Below, piece by piece: positions 42,184-51,507 of a stretch of DNA of 64,000 nt. Source of the DNA: Lachnospiraceae bacterium (lineage in GTDB: Bacteria > Bacillota > Clostridia > Lachnospirales > Lachnospiraceae); contig CAJTFL010000003.1 of NCBI GenBank assembly GCA_910575565.1, positions 1 to 64,000 of the forward strand. The letters are read 5' to 3'. Positions within the stretch are counted from its first letter, which is position 1. Every line of letters starts with the position of its first letter. The position numbers and the translations under genes are program-made. A model generated the notes under the pieces. It saw only the letters and a program-made list of their open reading frames with translations, made no database searches and was not told where the DNA came from.

Positions 42184-43770
42184 TTACTCCCCTAATCCGT
42201 CAGGCGTTTTTGCTTCCTTATCCGCCTGTGCATCTTCCTGCTTCTGGGAAGGTGGCTCCTTGCGCATCCCCTGCCATCCCAAACGGCCGTATCTCCGGGC
42301 CATCTCATATATCTCATCGTTTAGCTTCTCGTCCAGCTCTTCCTCCAGGATCCTCCATTTCCAGTTGGTTCCCACCGTGGAGGGGCGGTTCATCCGGCAG
42401 GTATTGTCATATCCTAAGTAATCCTGCATAGGGATGATGCAAAGCTTCGCGCAGCTGCGCATAATCAGGCTGATAAACGACTTTGGCAGCTCCTTCTTTG
42501 GCGTATGCCAATCCCATAAATAATCCCTGGCCATATCAAGCTCTTTTCGGCTGATGCTGTCAAACCACCCGGCCAAGGTTTCGTTGTCATGGGTTCCCGT
42601 GTAGGCAACGCAGTTTACGGGGTAATTGTGGGGAAGGTAATCATTGGCGCAGCCCGTATCCCTGGAGTCAAAGGCAAATTCCAGTACCTTCATCCCCGGA
42701 AAACCGCTGTCGGCCACCAGCTGCCTTACGGAATCCGTCACATAGCCCAGATCCTCGGCGATCACTTCCCTTTCCCCCAGCACTTCCTTCATCCGGTTAA
42801 ACAGCCGGATCCCCGGGCCTTTTTCCCAGGTCCCGTCAATGGCCGTCTTCGCGCCGTAGGGGATGGAATAATACTCGTCAAAGCCCCGGAAATGATCAAT
42901 CCGCACCACGTCGTACAGCTTGAAGCAGTAGCCTAACCGCTCCATCCACCACTGGAACCCGGTGCTCTCATGATAATCCCAGCGGTAAAGGGGATTCCCC
43001 CAAAGCTGCCCGTCGGCAGAAAACCCGTCGGGCGGGCAGCCTGCAACCGCCGTGGGCAGGTTTTGGGCATCCAGTTTAAACAGCTCCGGATGCGCCCAGG
43101 CATCGGCGCTGTCCATGGCTACGTAAATGGGGATGTCTCCCACGATCTTGATCCCCTGGGCATTGGCGTAAGCTTTCAGTTTAGTCCATTGCTTATAGAA
43201 CTGGAACTGTAAGTATTGGTGGAACTCAATCTCAAAATACTGTTCCCTGCGGTAATAGTCCATGGCAAAGCCCCACCTTAAGCGGATATCCTCCGCCCAC
43301 CGGATCCAGGGCTTGCCCTCAAACCGTTCCTTTACCGCCATAAACAAGGCGTAATCCTTAAGCCACCAGCCGTTTTCCTCCACAAACTGAAGGTATTCCG
43401 GGTTTTCCCAAACTTTGCTGCGCTCATACGCCTTCCTCAGCAAAGGATAGCGGGCATTGTACAGCTTTTCGTAGTCAACCTCTCTCGGATCCCCTCCGAA
43501 ATCTGCCTCATCACATTCCTCTTCGGTCAGCACTCCTTCCTCGATAAGGGCTTCCAGGCTGATAAAATACGGATTGCCCGCGTAGGTGGAAAAGGACTGG
43601 TACGGCGAATCCCCGTAGCTGGTGGGAACCAGGGGCAGAATCTGCCAGTAGCACTGCCCCGCTTCCTTCAGCCAGTCTACAAATTCATAGGCGCTTTTTG
43701 AAAAGCAGCCGATCCCGTACTTCGACGGCAAACTGGTAATCGGCAATAAAATCCCTGCTGCTCGTTCCAT
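42184..43770 (-). CDS. malQ: 4-alpha-glucanotransferase (amylomaltase)
   Basis: A 528-residue GH77 enzyme that transfers maltodextrin chains. LPITSLPSKYGIG opens the barrel; the catalytic nucleophile Asp is in VRIDHFRGF, the acid/base Glu in VIAEDLG, and the third carboxylate in YTGTHDNETLAGWF. Full length plus a charged ~25-residue C-terminal tail (PPSQKQEDAQADKEAKTPDG). It lies on the same strand as the PTS and EEP-family genes, fitting a maltose/maltodextrin/glucose-use region controlled by the LacI-type regulator at 47637. Confidence 0.96.
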   Translation of the reverse strand: MERAAGILLPITSLPSKYGIGCFSKSAYEFVDWLKEAGQCYWQILPLVPTSYGDSPYQSFSTYAGNPYFISLEALIEEGVLTEEECDEADFGGDPREVDYEKLYNARYPLLRKAYERSKVWENPEYLQFVEENGWWLKDYALFMAVKERFEGKPWIRWAEDIRLRWGFAMDYYRREQYFEIEFHQYLQFQFYKQWTKLKAYANAQGIKIVGDIPIYVAMDSADAWAHPELFKLDAQNLPTAVAGCPPDGFSADGQLWGNPLYRWDYHESTGFQWWMERLGYCFKLYDVVRIDHFRGFDEYYSIPYGAKTAIDGTWEKGPGIRLFNRMKEVLGEREVIAEDLGYVTDSVRQLVADSGFPGMKVLEFAFDSRDTGCANDYLPHNYPVNCVAYTGTHDNETLAGWFDSISRKELDMARDYLWDWHTPKKELPKSFISLIMRSCAKLCIIPMQDYLGYDNTCRMNRPSTVGTNWKWRILEEELDEKLNDEIYEMARRYGRLGWQGMRKEPPSQKQEDAQADKEAKTPDGLGE

Positions 43771-43916
43771 TTATCTTAACTCCCCTTCTTTGATTATTTT
43801 GTCGTAACAGTCCGGATGGCTTTTATCCGTTTTTCCATATCGGACGATCACCCCATTTTGTCCGGCGCAGACAGAGTAAGAAGATACCCCGTCTGAATTG
43901 CTGCATTTTGTCGTGT

Positions 43917-44801
43917 TTACTGCCCGGTCGTCACCATAACCCCATAGTGGTCGGAAACCACTGGGTAGTTCTCCCCATTGCACACTGCCGCCGAGCAAAG
44001 GATCTCTTTCCCTGGCCTGCACCAGATATAATCTATCCGCATCCCCTCTTCGCCACGGCCACGCCAGCCGTCGATAGCCTTTGCCACCGTAATCCCTGAA
44101 TCCCTTTTTCGGGCCAGGTCATACGTATCCTGCCAACCGGAGGCTTTCACGTATTCATAGCCTTCCCCGGCCTTTCCCGCGGGGCTGTTAAAATCTCCCA
44201 TCACCCACGCCGCTTCCCCGGAACCGGCTAATTCCCCGATAGCCTTAACCGCCCTGTCCCAATGCCTGGAAAAAGGCTCTTCCTCATCTTCCCACCAGCC
44301 CATGTGGACGGAAAAGTACCAGGCATTGCCGGCCTTTATGCCCAAAAGCTTCCGGCTTTTCCAGTTGGAAAACTCCCGGCTTTCGCTGATAAAACACTGG
44401 CGGGCCTGGCAAATAGGCTCCTTGGAAAACAGAGCCAGGCCTTCCTCATAGATATCATAGCCAAGCTTGGCTGCCGCCCAAGTCCAGAAATAGGGGCATC
44501 CCATCTCCCTTAATCTCCCGGCCAGCCGCCAGGCGTGGTTGTCCTTCCGGATAGGCCTTCCATCGCCCTCACAAGGCACGTATCCGGCCTTTCTAAGGAT
44601 AGCCCCGGCTTCTTTGCCTCCCTCTTCCTGCCCGTCATCCCCTTCCCCGGCTTCCACCGGTTCCGAGGAAATCCTCTGGTTAACCTCCTGGAGGGCAAAA
44701 ACCTCCGGCTGCTCCTTCTGAATCATCTCCGCAAACAAAAGCAGCTTCTCCTCATAGCCCGGTTCCGCCAGGCTGTGAGTATTAAGGGTTAAAAGCTTCA
44801 T
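43917..44801 (-). CDS. Endonuclease/exonuclease/phosphatase-family protein
   Basis: A 294-residue metal-dependent EEP-fold hydrolase. Motifs: TLNTHS, VFALQEVNQR (metal Glu), VHMGWW, WVMGDFNSP (Asp/Asn) and VVSDHYGV (catalytic His). It could be a nuclease or a phosphodiesterase/sphingomyelinase-like enzyme; relatives near PTS and glycosidase genes are annotated maltose 6'-phosphate phosphatase (MapP) and this location makes that role likely. The start at 44801 follows AAAGGGGCGG. No signal peptide, so cytoplasmic. It sits between malQ and the PTS gene, all reading left. Confidence 0.88.
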   Translation of the reverse strand: MKLLTLNTHSLAEPGYEEKLLLFAEMIQKEQPEVFALQEVNQRISSEPVEAGEGDDGQEEGGKEAGAILRKAGYVPCEGDGRPIRKDNHAWRLAGRLREMGCPYFWTWAAAKLGYDIYEEGLALFSKEPICQARQCFISESREFSNWKSRKLLGIKAGNAWYFSVHMGWWEDEEEPFSRHWDRAVKAIGELAGSGEAAWVMGDFNSPAGKAGEGYEYVKASGWQDTYDLARKRDSGITVAKAIDGWRGRGEEGMRIDYIWCRPGKEILCSAAVCNGENYPVVSDHYGVMVTTGQ

Positions 44802-44917
44802 GGCTGCCGCCCCTTTCTTCCAAATCTGCTCATTTTTCGGTGCTTTTGCGGATCCCAAGGCCAAAAATCCTTATGCAAGAAAGCTTGCACCGGATTTTTG
44901 GCCTTGTATCCTTAGCA

Positions 44918-47236
44918 TCACAGGATGTCGTTAATATCCGATTTCAGCACATCGGCCTTAGGCCCGTATACTGCCTGGATCCCATTGTCCTTCTTTAACA
45001 GGCCCAAAGCGCCCTCCGCCTTCCACGCGGGAAGTTCTGCCACCTTGGCCGGATCCTTTACCGTCACCCTAAGCCTGGTCATGCAGGCATCCACCAGGGT
45101 AATGTTTTCCCGACCGCCCAGAAGGGCGATAATCCTCTCCGCCTGGCTTTTGCTGCCGCCGCTGCCTTTATTTGCCGACCCGCCGGCTGTGCTTTCCTCC
45201 TCGGAACCTTCGTCCGTGTAGTTGCCAAGACGCCCGGGAGTTGCAAATTTAAACTTTTCAATCATGACATAAGCCAATGCGTACCCGATGGCAAAGAATG
45301 CCGCCACGCAAAGGATAAAGTTAATCAAATCGCCGCCCAAGCCGGCCTTTAAGGACATGGGAACCCGGGTAGCAAATTCCAGGTTTCCGAAGGAATGAAG
45401 CCGCAAAGGCAGGATTCCTGCCATAGCGAAGGCACAGCCCTGAAGCACCGCGTAAACGGCGTAAAGAGGCAGGGCGCAGAACATAAACATAAACTCCAAA
45501 GGCTCCGTTACGCCCGTCAAAAATACAGCCAATCCAGTAGAGAAAAACATGGAGCGGTACTTCTGCCGCTTATCCGGATCCACCCGGCGGTACATGGCAA
45601 GGGCTATTCCAAGGAGAAGGCCGGTAGCGCCGATCATCTGGCCCACCTTAAACCGGGCGGGGATGACCGTGGACATTAGCTCTGAGTAAGCTGCCGTATT
45701 CCCCGCATCCTGGAAATTAATCAAATCCGTCACCCATGCCAGCCACAAAGGATCCTGGCCAAACACCTGGGAGCCTGCATTGATTCCGGTCTGGATGGTG
45801 TAAGTTCCCCCGAAGGAGGTGTAGTTCATAGGGATGGTCAGCATATGGTGGAGGCCAAAGGGGAGGAGAAGCCTTTCCAGCGTCCCGTAAATAAAGGGAG
45901 CCAGCACCGGGGATGTGGAGGAAGAGTTGGCAATCCACACGCCGAAACTGTTGATCCCCGTCTGCACCACAGGCCAAACCACGGACAGCACCATGGAAAC
46001 AATCACTGACCATACAATCACCACCATAGGCACGAACCGCTTCCCGTTAAAGAATGCCAGCGCATCTGGAAGCTTGCGATAATTATAATACTTATTGTAA
46101 ATAATTCCACCCATGAAACCGGCGATAATCCCCACAAAAACGCCCATATTCAGTGCAGGCGCTCCTAAAACCGAGGTAAAATACCCGTTTACCAGGATTT
46201 CCCTCCCAAACAAGGTGTGGGTCACGGCTTCCGGATCATTGATCATGGCTGAGGTTACGCCGAAAATCGCCCCGGTAATGCAGTTAACCAGGATAAAGGC
46301 GATTACCGCCGCAAAGGCTCCGCCTGCCCTCTCCTTTGCCCAGGAGCCGCCGATAGCCACGGCAAACAAGATATGCAAATTATTGATTACGGCCCAGCCG
46401 ATATTCTCCATGGTGCTGCCGATCATCATCACCATATGGAGATTGGCTCCGGTCATCTGCACCAGCTTCCCAAGGCTGATCATCAATCCTGCCGCGGGCA
46501 TAACGGCAATTACCACCATCAGCACCTTGCCCAGCTTCTGGAGGAAGTCAAAATTAATCTTGCCCTTGGCCGGTTTTTGGGAGCCTGCACCGCCGGATGC
46601 GGCCTGATCTTTAGCGCCTGCGCCGCCGGACGCGGCCTCAGCCCTTGCTCCCTGGCTGCCAGAAGCTGCCTGCCCTTTGGAATCCGCACTGCCAGATGCG
46701 GCCTGGCTATCCCCAGGTGTGCCTGCGCCGCCTGCTTCCTGCAGGCCATCCCCGGCCCCGCCGGTTATGGTTAAAACCGGATCCTTCCCGGCTTTTACCT
46801 CTCCTTCATGGCAGGACAGGCTTTTCCCTTCCATGCCGCCGCAGACCAAGACGGGAGTAATTGGGTTAATCCCCTTCTGGGCAAGAGCCTCCAAATCCAC
46901 CTGGGCAACCAAATCCCCTGCCTTAACCTTATCTCCTGCTTTTACGTGTGCCGTAAAACATTCTCCTTTAAGGCCTACTGTTTCCAGACCCACATGGATC
47001 AGCATTTCCAGCCCGTCAGCCGTGCAAAAGCCGTAGGCATGAAGGGTTTCCGCCACTGATGCCACTTCCCCGTCCACTGGGCTTACAATCTTCCCTTCCG
47101 ATGGGATAACGGCGATGCCATCGCCGATAATCTTCTGGGAAAATACCGGATCCGGAACTTGATCAAGGGGAACTGCCCTTCCGGTAACTGGGGACAGAAT
47201 CCGGATTCCTGCGCAACCATCATTCTTGCTGCTCAT
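44918..47236 (-). CDS. PTS transporter EIIA-EIIC-EIIB, glucose/maltose type
   Basis: A 772-residue fused sugar permease/kinase. IIA (Crr-like, ~10-160) carries the phospho-His in MLIHVGLETVGL. An Ala/Ser/Gly-rich linker (~165-225) contains imperfect repeats of QAASGS-type units. IIC (PF02378, ~230-620) has about ten helices. IIB (~695-772) has the phospho-Cys in DACMTRLRV. It imports and phosphorylates a glucoside, probably maltose or glucose, given malQ and the MapP-like EEP gene beside it. The start at 47236 follows GGAGGTAAAG. It is transcribed divergently from a LacI-family regulator. Confidence 0.95.
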   Translation of the reverse strand: MSSKNDGCAGIRILSPVTGRAVPLDQVPDPVFSQKIIGDGIAVIPSEGKIVSPVDGEVASVAETLHAYGFCTADGLEMLIHVGLETVGLKGECFTAHVKAGDKVKAGDLVAQVDLEALAQKGINPITPVLVCGGMEGKSLSCHEGEVKAGKDPVLTITGGAGDGLQEAGGAGTPGDSQAASGSADSKGQAASGSQGARAEAASGGAGAKDQAASGGAGSQKPAKGKINFDFLQKLGKVLMVVIAVMPAAGLMISLGKLVQMTGANLHMVMMIGSTMENIGWAVINNLHILFAVAIGGSWAKERAGGAFAAVIAFILVNCITGAIFGVTSAMINDPEAVTHTLFGREILVNGYFTSVLGAPALNMGVFVGIIAGFMGGIIYNKYYNYRKLPDALAFFNGKRFVPMVVIVWSVIVSMVLSVVWPVVQTGINSFGVWIANSSSTSPVLAPFIYGTLERLLLPFGLHHMLTIPMNYTSFGGTYTIQTGINAGSQVFGQDPLWLAWVTDLINFQDAGNTAAYSELMSTVIPARFKVGQMIGATGLLLGIALAMYRRVDPDKRQKYRSMFFSTGLAVFLTGVTEPLEFMFMFCALPLYAVYAVLQGCAFAMAGILPLRLHSFGNLEFATRVPMSLKAGLGGDLINFILCVAAFFAIGYALAYVMIEKFKFATPGRLGNYTDEGSEEESTAGGSANKGSGGSKSQAERIIALLGGRENITLVDACMTRLRVTVKDPAKVAELPAWKAEGALGLLKKDNGIQAVYGPKADVLKSDINDIL

Positions 47237-47342
47237 CACTTTACCTCCTCTTTCTCACATCAAAGCTTTACCATTCCCTGCATCCGTTTGCGCTTTTTTC
47301 ACACTCATTGCACAGATATTTTGATGCAATTTTTATGCAACT

Positions 47343-47371
47343 ATCATATAATAATTGCGCTATTTTTGCAA
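47343..47371 (-). promoter_or_regulatory. PTS gene promoter
   Basis: Minus strand TTGCAA (47366-47371), 17-nt spacer, TATGAT (47343-47348). The whole 47240-47636 intergenic region is rich in TTGCG/TTGCA half-sites (for example a TTGCGCAA palindrome at 47478-47485), plausible LacI-family operators. Confidence 0.65.
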
Positions 47372-47636
47372 GCCTTTTTCGCAATCCGCAATGGCATTCT
47401 CTGTTTTTCACAATATTTCCGATTTATTTTTGTGCGCTTTTCACCGTTCTATTCTTCTATGGAAAAAATTTCACTTTTTGCGCAATTATCCATCCTTTCT
47501 TGCGCTTATCCGTTGACTTTCTCTCATCTTTCTTTTACAATTAAATGGAAAGACCTGCGCCGCCAACTTTGTTCATAACCGGGCGCTTACTCAGCAGAAA
47601 TCCGTCAAATAATCCCAGGAGGTTACGAAATTACTT

Positions 47637-48659
47637 ATGGCCGTTACCATTAAAGACGTTGCAGCCCTTGCGGGGGTATCCCCCTCCACCGTATCCAGAA
47701 CCTGCAAAAACCATCCTTCCATCAGCGAAGAGACCAAGGAAAAAGTGCGCCGTGCCATGGCCCAGTTAGGGTATGAGCCATCCGCCCCTCTCCGTGCACC
47801 TTCCGAGCAGTCTGTCCACACGGTAGGCATCATCCTTCCCCCTTCCCAGAAGGAAGTTTACGAAAATTCCTTCTATTTAGAGACTATCCGGGGCATCAGC
47901 CAGTTCTGCAACCACCGCCAGTACATCAGCACGGTCATCACCGGCCAGGATACCAGGGAGCTGTTGCAGACTATCCAGCGGACGGCCTGCAGTAACCAGG
48001 CAGACGGCTTTATCCTCCTGTATTCCCGCAGGCAGGATCCCATCCAGGAATATCTTTACGGCGAGGGCCTGCTTTACGTGCTGATCGGCAAGGCTTACCA
48101 GTATGCCAACCAAACCATTTACATTGACAACGACAACCTTTTAGCCGGACAGGAAGCCACGGAGTATTTGCTGAATTTAGGCCATAAAAAAATCGCCTAC
48201 CTGGGAAGCGATACCAGCCTAATGTTCTGTGCCGACAGGAAGGCTGGCTACCAGCTTGCCTTAAACGCCCGCCAGCTTCCCTTCCGCCCGGAGTACTGCC
48301 TGGAGCTTCCCTCCACCCCCAAGGACAATCCTCCTGCACTCCGCGCCATGCTTAAGGCTGATGACCGGCCCACGGCCATCGTGGTAAGCGACGATATCCT
48401 AGCCGTGGCTTTAGAGCGGGTGTGTATGGAAATCGGGCTGTCCATTCCGGAGGATCTGTCCATCATTTCCTTTAACAACTCCCTCCTGGCCCGGCTAACC
48501 TCGCCCCAGCTGACCTCTATAGATGTAAATTCCTTCCAGCTAGGCATCGAGGCCGCCTCCCAGGTCATTAACCATATGGAAAACCCAAACCTGATGGCAA
48601 CGAAAATCATCGTCCCCCATCACCTGGTAAAGCGGAATAGCTGTAAAAAGATGGATTAG
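47637..48659 (+). CDS. LacI-family regulator (MalR-like)
   Basis: A 340-residue repressor. The HTH is TIKDVAALAGVSPSTVSRTC, followed by the hinge helix (AMAQLGYEPS) and a periplasmic-binding-protein-like sensor domain with AIVVSDDILAVALERVCME and LSIISFNNSLLARL. The start at 47637 follows CCCAGGAGG. Divergent from the PTS-EEP-malQ genes, which it probably represses in the absence of maltose-type sugars. Sensor residues match the maltose-responsive MalR group by memory only. Confidence 0.93.
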   Translation: MAVTIKDVAALAGVSPSTVSRTCKNHPSISEETKEKVRRAMAQLGYEPSAPLRAPSEQSVHTVGIILPPSQKEVYENSFYLETIRGISQFCNHRQYISTVITGQDTRELLQTIQRTACSNQADGFILLYSRRQDPIQEYLYGEGLLYVLIGKAYQYANQTIYIDNDNLLAGQEATEYLLNLGHKKIAYLGSDTSLMFCADRKAGYQLALNARQLPFRPEYCLELPSTPKDNPPALRAMLKADDRPTAIVVSDDILAVALERVCMEIGLSIPEDLSIISFNNSLLARLTSPQLTSIDVNSFQLGIEAASQVINHMENPNLMATKIIVPHHLVKRNSCKKMD

Positions 48660-48755
48660 CACACCAAAGCGTTCCTTCCATCATCCGCCCTGCCGCAGGC
48701 TGCGATATATCCAAGCTGCGGCAGGGCTTTCAATTTTATATTTTTACCGGAAAAT

Positions 48756-48985
48756 TTAATGCTTTGTTAACTTGGGCAGCCGGATCAATGCTTTGTCAAC
48801 TTGGATAGCTGGTGAGGGAGATTTTGATGCCGGGTTGTTTCGGATGATATTGGGATGAATGAAGGAAGTTGCATTTCTTATGATGAGTTTGTTGGCTTAG
48901 AGGAAACACGTAGGCTTGCGAGTTCGCCGCCTGTGGTGGATGTACACACGAAAACACGCTCTCGCGCGGGCTGAACGGACGGCAG
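48756..48985 (+). repeat. Composite intergenic repeat, copy R3 (truncated palindrome)
   Basis: Two 33-bp-type units (48756-48812), the conserved spacer (GGAAGTTGCATTTCTTATGA) and the left palindrome arm (GCCGCCTGTGGTG at 48926). The right half is missing: after CTCTCGCGCGGGCTGAACGG the sequence runs into a 26-bp stretch that recurs inverted at 55558-55583. The gap 48986-49273 holds the ugd promoter region. Confidence 0.75.
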
Positions 48986-49029
48986 ATTTTCAATTTTAAG
49001 ATTTGCCGATTGCAAATTCATTTTTATAT

Positions 49030-49048
49030 TTGTTATTTAAAATAACAA
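49030..49048. promoter_or_regulatory. Upstream operator-like palindrome of HTH-ugd
   Basis: TTGTTATT-TAA-AATAACAA, perfect 8-bp arms around 3 nt. It is repeated downstream of the promoter at 49166-49182; centres are 135 bp apart, about 13 helical turns, suiting a DNA loop. Confidence 0.7.
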
Positions 49049-49108
49049 TTACATTTTTCTTCTTTAAATTTTTCACTGACATTATTCCTAATTGCAATAA
49101 ATTATCCC

Positions 49109-49137
49109 TTGCATTTCCCAATCCTCTGTGCTATGAT
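49109..49137 (+). promoter_or_regulatory. HTH-ugd promoter
   Basis: TTGCAT (49109-49114), 17-nt spacer, TATGAT (49132-49137). It lies between the two palindromes and ~137 bp before the start codon. Confidence 0.7.
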
Positions 49138-49165
49138 ATCCATGCTTTTTCAGGCAAACAAAAAA

Positions 49166-49182
49166 TGTTATTTATAATAACA
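49166..49182. promoter_or_regulatory. Downstream operator-like palindrome of HTH-ugd
   Basis: TGTTATT-TAT-AATAACA, perfect 7-bp arms, differing from the upstream site only in its centre and outermost base. It lies ~28 bp after the -10 box, inside the expected 5' UTR, where a bound protein would block elongation. Confidence 0.7.
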
Positions 49183-49273
49183 ATATATATTTCTGCCGAT
49201 CCAACTTATCGGCTTTAGGGGATATTGCAAAACTACTGTATTTTGCAGCGTCCCCTGGAAAGGACAAACCACA

Positions 49274-50752
49274 ATGAAAGCATTATCCCAAAAACGCCTT
49301 GCCCAGCTGGTGCTGTTTTCCCGCAAGGCAAAAAAGCTGTCCCAGCAGCAGCTGGCCGATATGACCGGCATTAACCGGGCGATGTTAAGCCACCTGGAAT
49401 CCGAAGATTACATTCCCTCTATCCCCCAGCTGGAAGCTCTGGGCAAAGCCCTGGACTTTGATCCTACCGACGCATTTATGGAAAAAGGGGACGGCGAGCA
49501 GCTGGAAAAGGCATCGCCCTTAACCATTGCCGTGGCTGGAACAGGGTATGTAGGGCTTTCCATCTCCACCCTCCTTGCCCAGCATAACCGGGTCATTGCC
49601 GTGGATATCGTGCCGGAAAAGGTGGAAAAGATCAACCGGAAAATCTCCCCCATCCAGGATGATTATATCGAAAAATACCTGGGGGAAAAGGAGCTTAACC
49701 TAACTGCTACCCTAGATTCCAAAAGCGCATACCGGCAGGCGGATTTCGTGGTAATCGCCGCCCCCACCAACTACGACCCGAAGAAGAATTACTTCGATAC
49801 CAGCGCGGTGGAAGCGGTAATTGAGCTGGTTCTGGAGGTAAATCCTCAGGCAGTCATGGTGATCAAATCCACCGTCCCCGTTGGATATACCAAATCCGTC
49901 CGGGAAAAGTATCACACGGAAAACATCCTGTTCAGCCCGGAATTCCTGCGGGAATCCAAGGCCTTATACGACAACCTTTACCCCAGCCGGATTATCGTGG
50001 GCACGGATCTTAACCAGCCCCGCCTGGTTAACGCCGCCCGCACCTTCGCTTCCCTCCTTTTGGAAGGGGCCGTCAAAGAGCAGATCCCTACCTTGTTTAT
50101 GGGCTTTACCGAAGCCGAGGCAGTAAAGCTGTTTGCCAACACCTACTTAGCCCTCAGGGTATCATACTTCAACGAGCTGGATACCTACGCCGAATCCAAA
50201 GGCCTTAATACAAGGCAAATTATCGATGGGGTCTGCCTGGATCCCCGGATCGGAACCCACTACAATAACCCCTCCTTCGGCTACGGCGGCTACTGCTTGC
50301 CCAAAGACACCAAACAGCTTTTAGCCAACTACCAGGATGTGCCGGAAAACCTTATCGAAGCCATCGTTGAATCCAACCGGACCCGGAAGGATTTCATTGC
50401 CGACCGCGTCCTGGAGATCGCCGGAACCTACGGCAATTCCGCCCTTTATGATGCCCGCATGGAACGCAAGGTAGTGGTAGGGGTATACCGCCTGACCATG
50501 AAATCCAATTCCGATAATTTCCGCCAGTCCTCCATCCAGGGCATTATGAAGCGGATTAAATCCAAGGGAGCGACGGTGATCATCTATGAGCCTACCTTAG
50601 CCGACGGCAGCACTTTCTTCGGCTCCCTGGTAGTCAATTCCCTGGAAAGCTTTAAAAAGCAATCCCAGGCAATTATCGCCAACCGCTACCATCCCTGCCT
50701 GGATGACGTAAAGGATAAAGTTTACACGCGGGATCTTTTCCAGAGAGATTAA
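49274..50752 (+). CDS. HTH domain fused to UDP-glucose/GDP-mannose dehydrogenase
   Basis: A 492-residue fusion. Residues ~5-68 are a Cro/CI-type HTH ([34 protein letters not shown]). After a ~15-residue linker comes a complete Ugd-type enzyme: NAD motif [35 protein letters not shown] (catalytic Lys region), and the nucleophile Cys in [11 protein letters not shown]. It would oxidise UDP-glucose to UDP-glucuronate for surface polysaccharide. Single-domain Ugd is ~390-440 residues, so the extra N-terminus is real, not a start error: the ATG follows GGAAAGGA. Two matched palindromes flank its promoter. It stands alone, bracketed by repeats R3 and R4. Confidence 0.93.
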   Translation: MKALSQKRLAQLVLFSRKAKKLSQQQLADMTGINRAMLSHLESEDYIPSIPQLEALGKALDFDPTDAFMEKGDGEQLEKASPLTIAVAGTGYVGLSISTLLAQHNRVIAVDIVPEKVEKINRKISPIQDDYIEKYLGEKELNLTATLDSKSAYRQADFVVIAAPTNYDPKKNYFDTSAVEAVIELVLEVNPQAVMVIKSTVPVGYTKSVREKYHTENILFSPEFLRESKALYDNLYPSRIIVGTDLNQPRLVNAARTFASLLLEGAVKEQIPTLFMGFTEAEAVKLFANTYLALRVSYFNELDTYAESKGLNTRQIIDGVCLDPRIGTHYNNPSFGYGGYCLPKDTKQLLANYQDVPENLIEAIVESNRTRKDFIADRVLEIAGTYGNSALYDARMERKVVVGVYRLTMKSNSDNFRQSSIQGIMKRIKSKGATVIIYEPTLADGSTFFGSLVVNSLESFKKQSQAIIANRYHPCLDDVKDKVYTRDLFQRD

Positions 50753-50810
50753 TGAGGAGAATTTCGGCAGATTTTCGGATAAAATTTATTATCAGTTAAG
50801 CCAGTACCTA

Positions 50811-51125
50811 GCCGCCTGTGGTGCGTGTACACGAAGAAAACCGTATAAAACGGCGGCACTTAGCCAGGTCTTTTCGAGCTGGAGCGCCTTTTCGTGGGTA
50901 CATCCACCACAGGCGGCGAACTCGCTAGCCTACGTGTTTTCTCTAATCCAGCAAACACACCGTAAGAAACGCAACTAACTCCATCCATCCCAACATCTCC
51001 CGAAACAACCCAGCGTTAAAATCCACCAACCAGCCATCCAAGTTGACAACGCATTAATTCTTCCCCAGCTATCCAAGTTAGCAAAGCATTTCTCTTCCCC
51101 CAACTCTCCAGGTTTACAAATCATC
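50811..51125 (-). repeat. Composite intergenic repeat, copy R4
   Basis: A palindrome shortened to 106 bp (50811-50916, outer 13-bp arms intact), the conserved spacer, and about three degenerate 33-bp units at 51030-51125. Orientation is opposite to R3, so R3 and R4 bracket the HTH-ugd gene as inverted repeats. Confidence 0.8.
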
Positions 51126-51143
51126 AATTTTACCCGCAAAAAA

Positions 51144-51176
51144 TTAGTTGACACTAACTCTGAAATGTGCTATGAT
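51144..51176 (+). promoter_or_regulatory. feo promoter with DtxR-like operator
   Basis: TTGACA (51148-51153), 17-nt spacer, TATGAT (51171-51176). The -35 is embedded in the palindrome TTAGT-TGAC-ACTAA (51144-51157), and a second palindrome TAAC-TAG-GTTA lies at 51202-51212. Both resemble DtxR/IdeR-type sites, consistent with iron-dependent repression of feo. Confidence 0.65.
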
Positions 51177-51281
51177 TCATAGCGAAAAAGTTATTGGTGG
51201 CTAACTAGGTTAATTACAACAAACTTAGTTATCGGCGACAAACTTTGCTGCCGATGACAAAATTGCAGGAAAGGAGCGATC

Positions 51282-51494
51282 ATGATGCCTTTGACGATGG
51301 CAAAAACGGGGATAATCAACCAGATCAAAAAGGTTGGCGGCAGGGAGGAAACCCGAAGGTTTTTGGAGAGCCTTGGTTTTGTGACTGGCGGGCAGGTAAC
51401 GGTGATTTCGGAAATCAGCGGGAATGTGATTGTGAATGTGAAGGAATCCAGGGTTGCCATCAGCCGTGAGATGGCGAATAAAATTTATATATAG
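51282..51494 (+). CDS. feoA: FeoA-family protein (first)
   Basis: A 70-residue SH3-like FeoA protein (GREETRRFLESLGFVTGGQV, ISEISGNVIVNVKESRVAIS) that assists FeoB in ferrous iron uptake. The ATG at 51282 follows AAAGGAGCG; a second Met is adjacent. It is followed after 13 nt by a second FeoA, then FeoB. The two FeoA proteins are divergent, as is common in Clostridia. Preceded by an iron-box-like promoter. Confidence 0.92.
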   Translation: MMPLTMAKTGIINQIKKVGGREETRRFLESLGFVTGGQVTVISEISGNVIVNVKESRVAISREMANKIYI

Positions 51495-51507
51495 AAGGAG
51501 AATGGCA

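Noticed and set aside
43771..44022. 83-codon minus-strand frame upstream of malQ.
   Set aside because: It overlaps the EEP-family gene's 3' end in another frame and has no family features; probably the malQ leader region.
47159..47578. 139-codon plus-strand frame in the PTS-regulator intergenic region.
   Set aside because: It runs antisense over the PTS start and across the promoter region, with Phe/Cys-rich random-like composition and no ribosome site.
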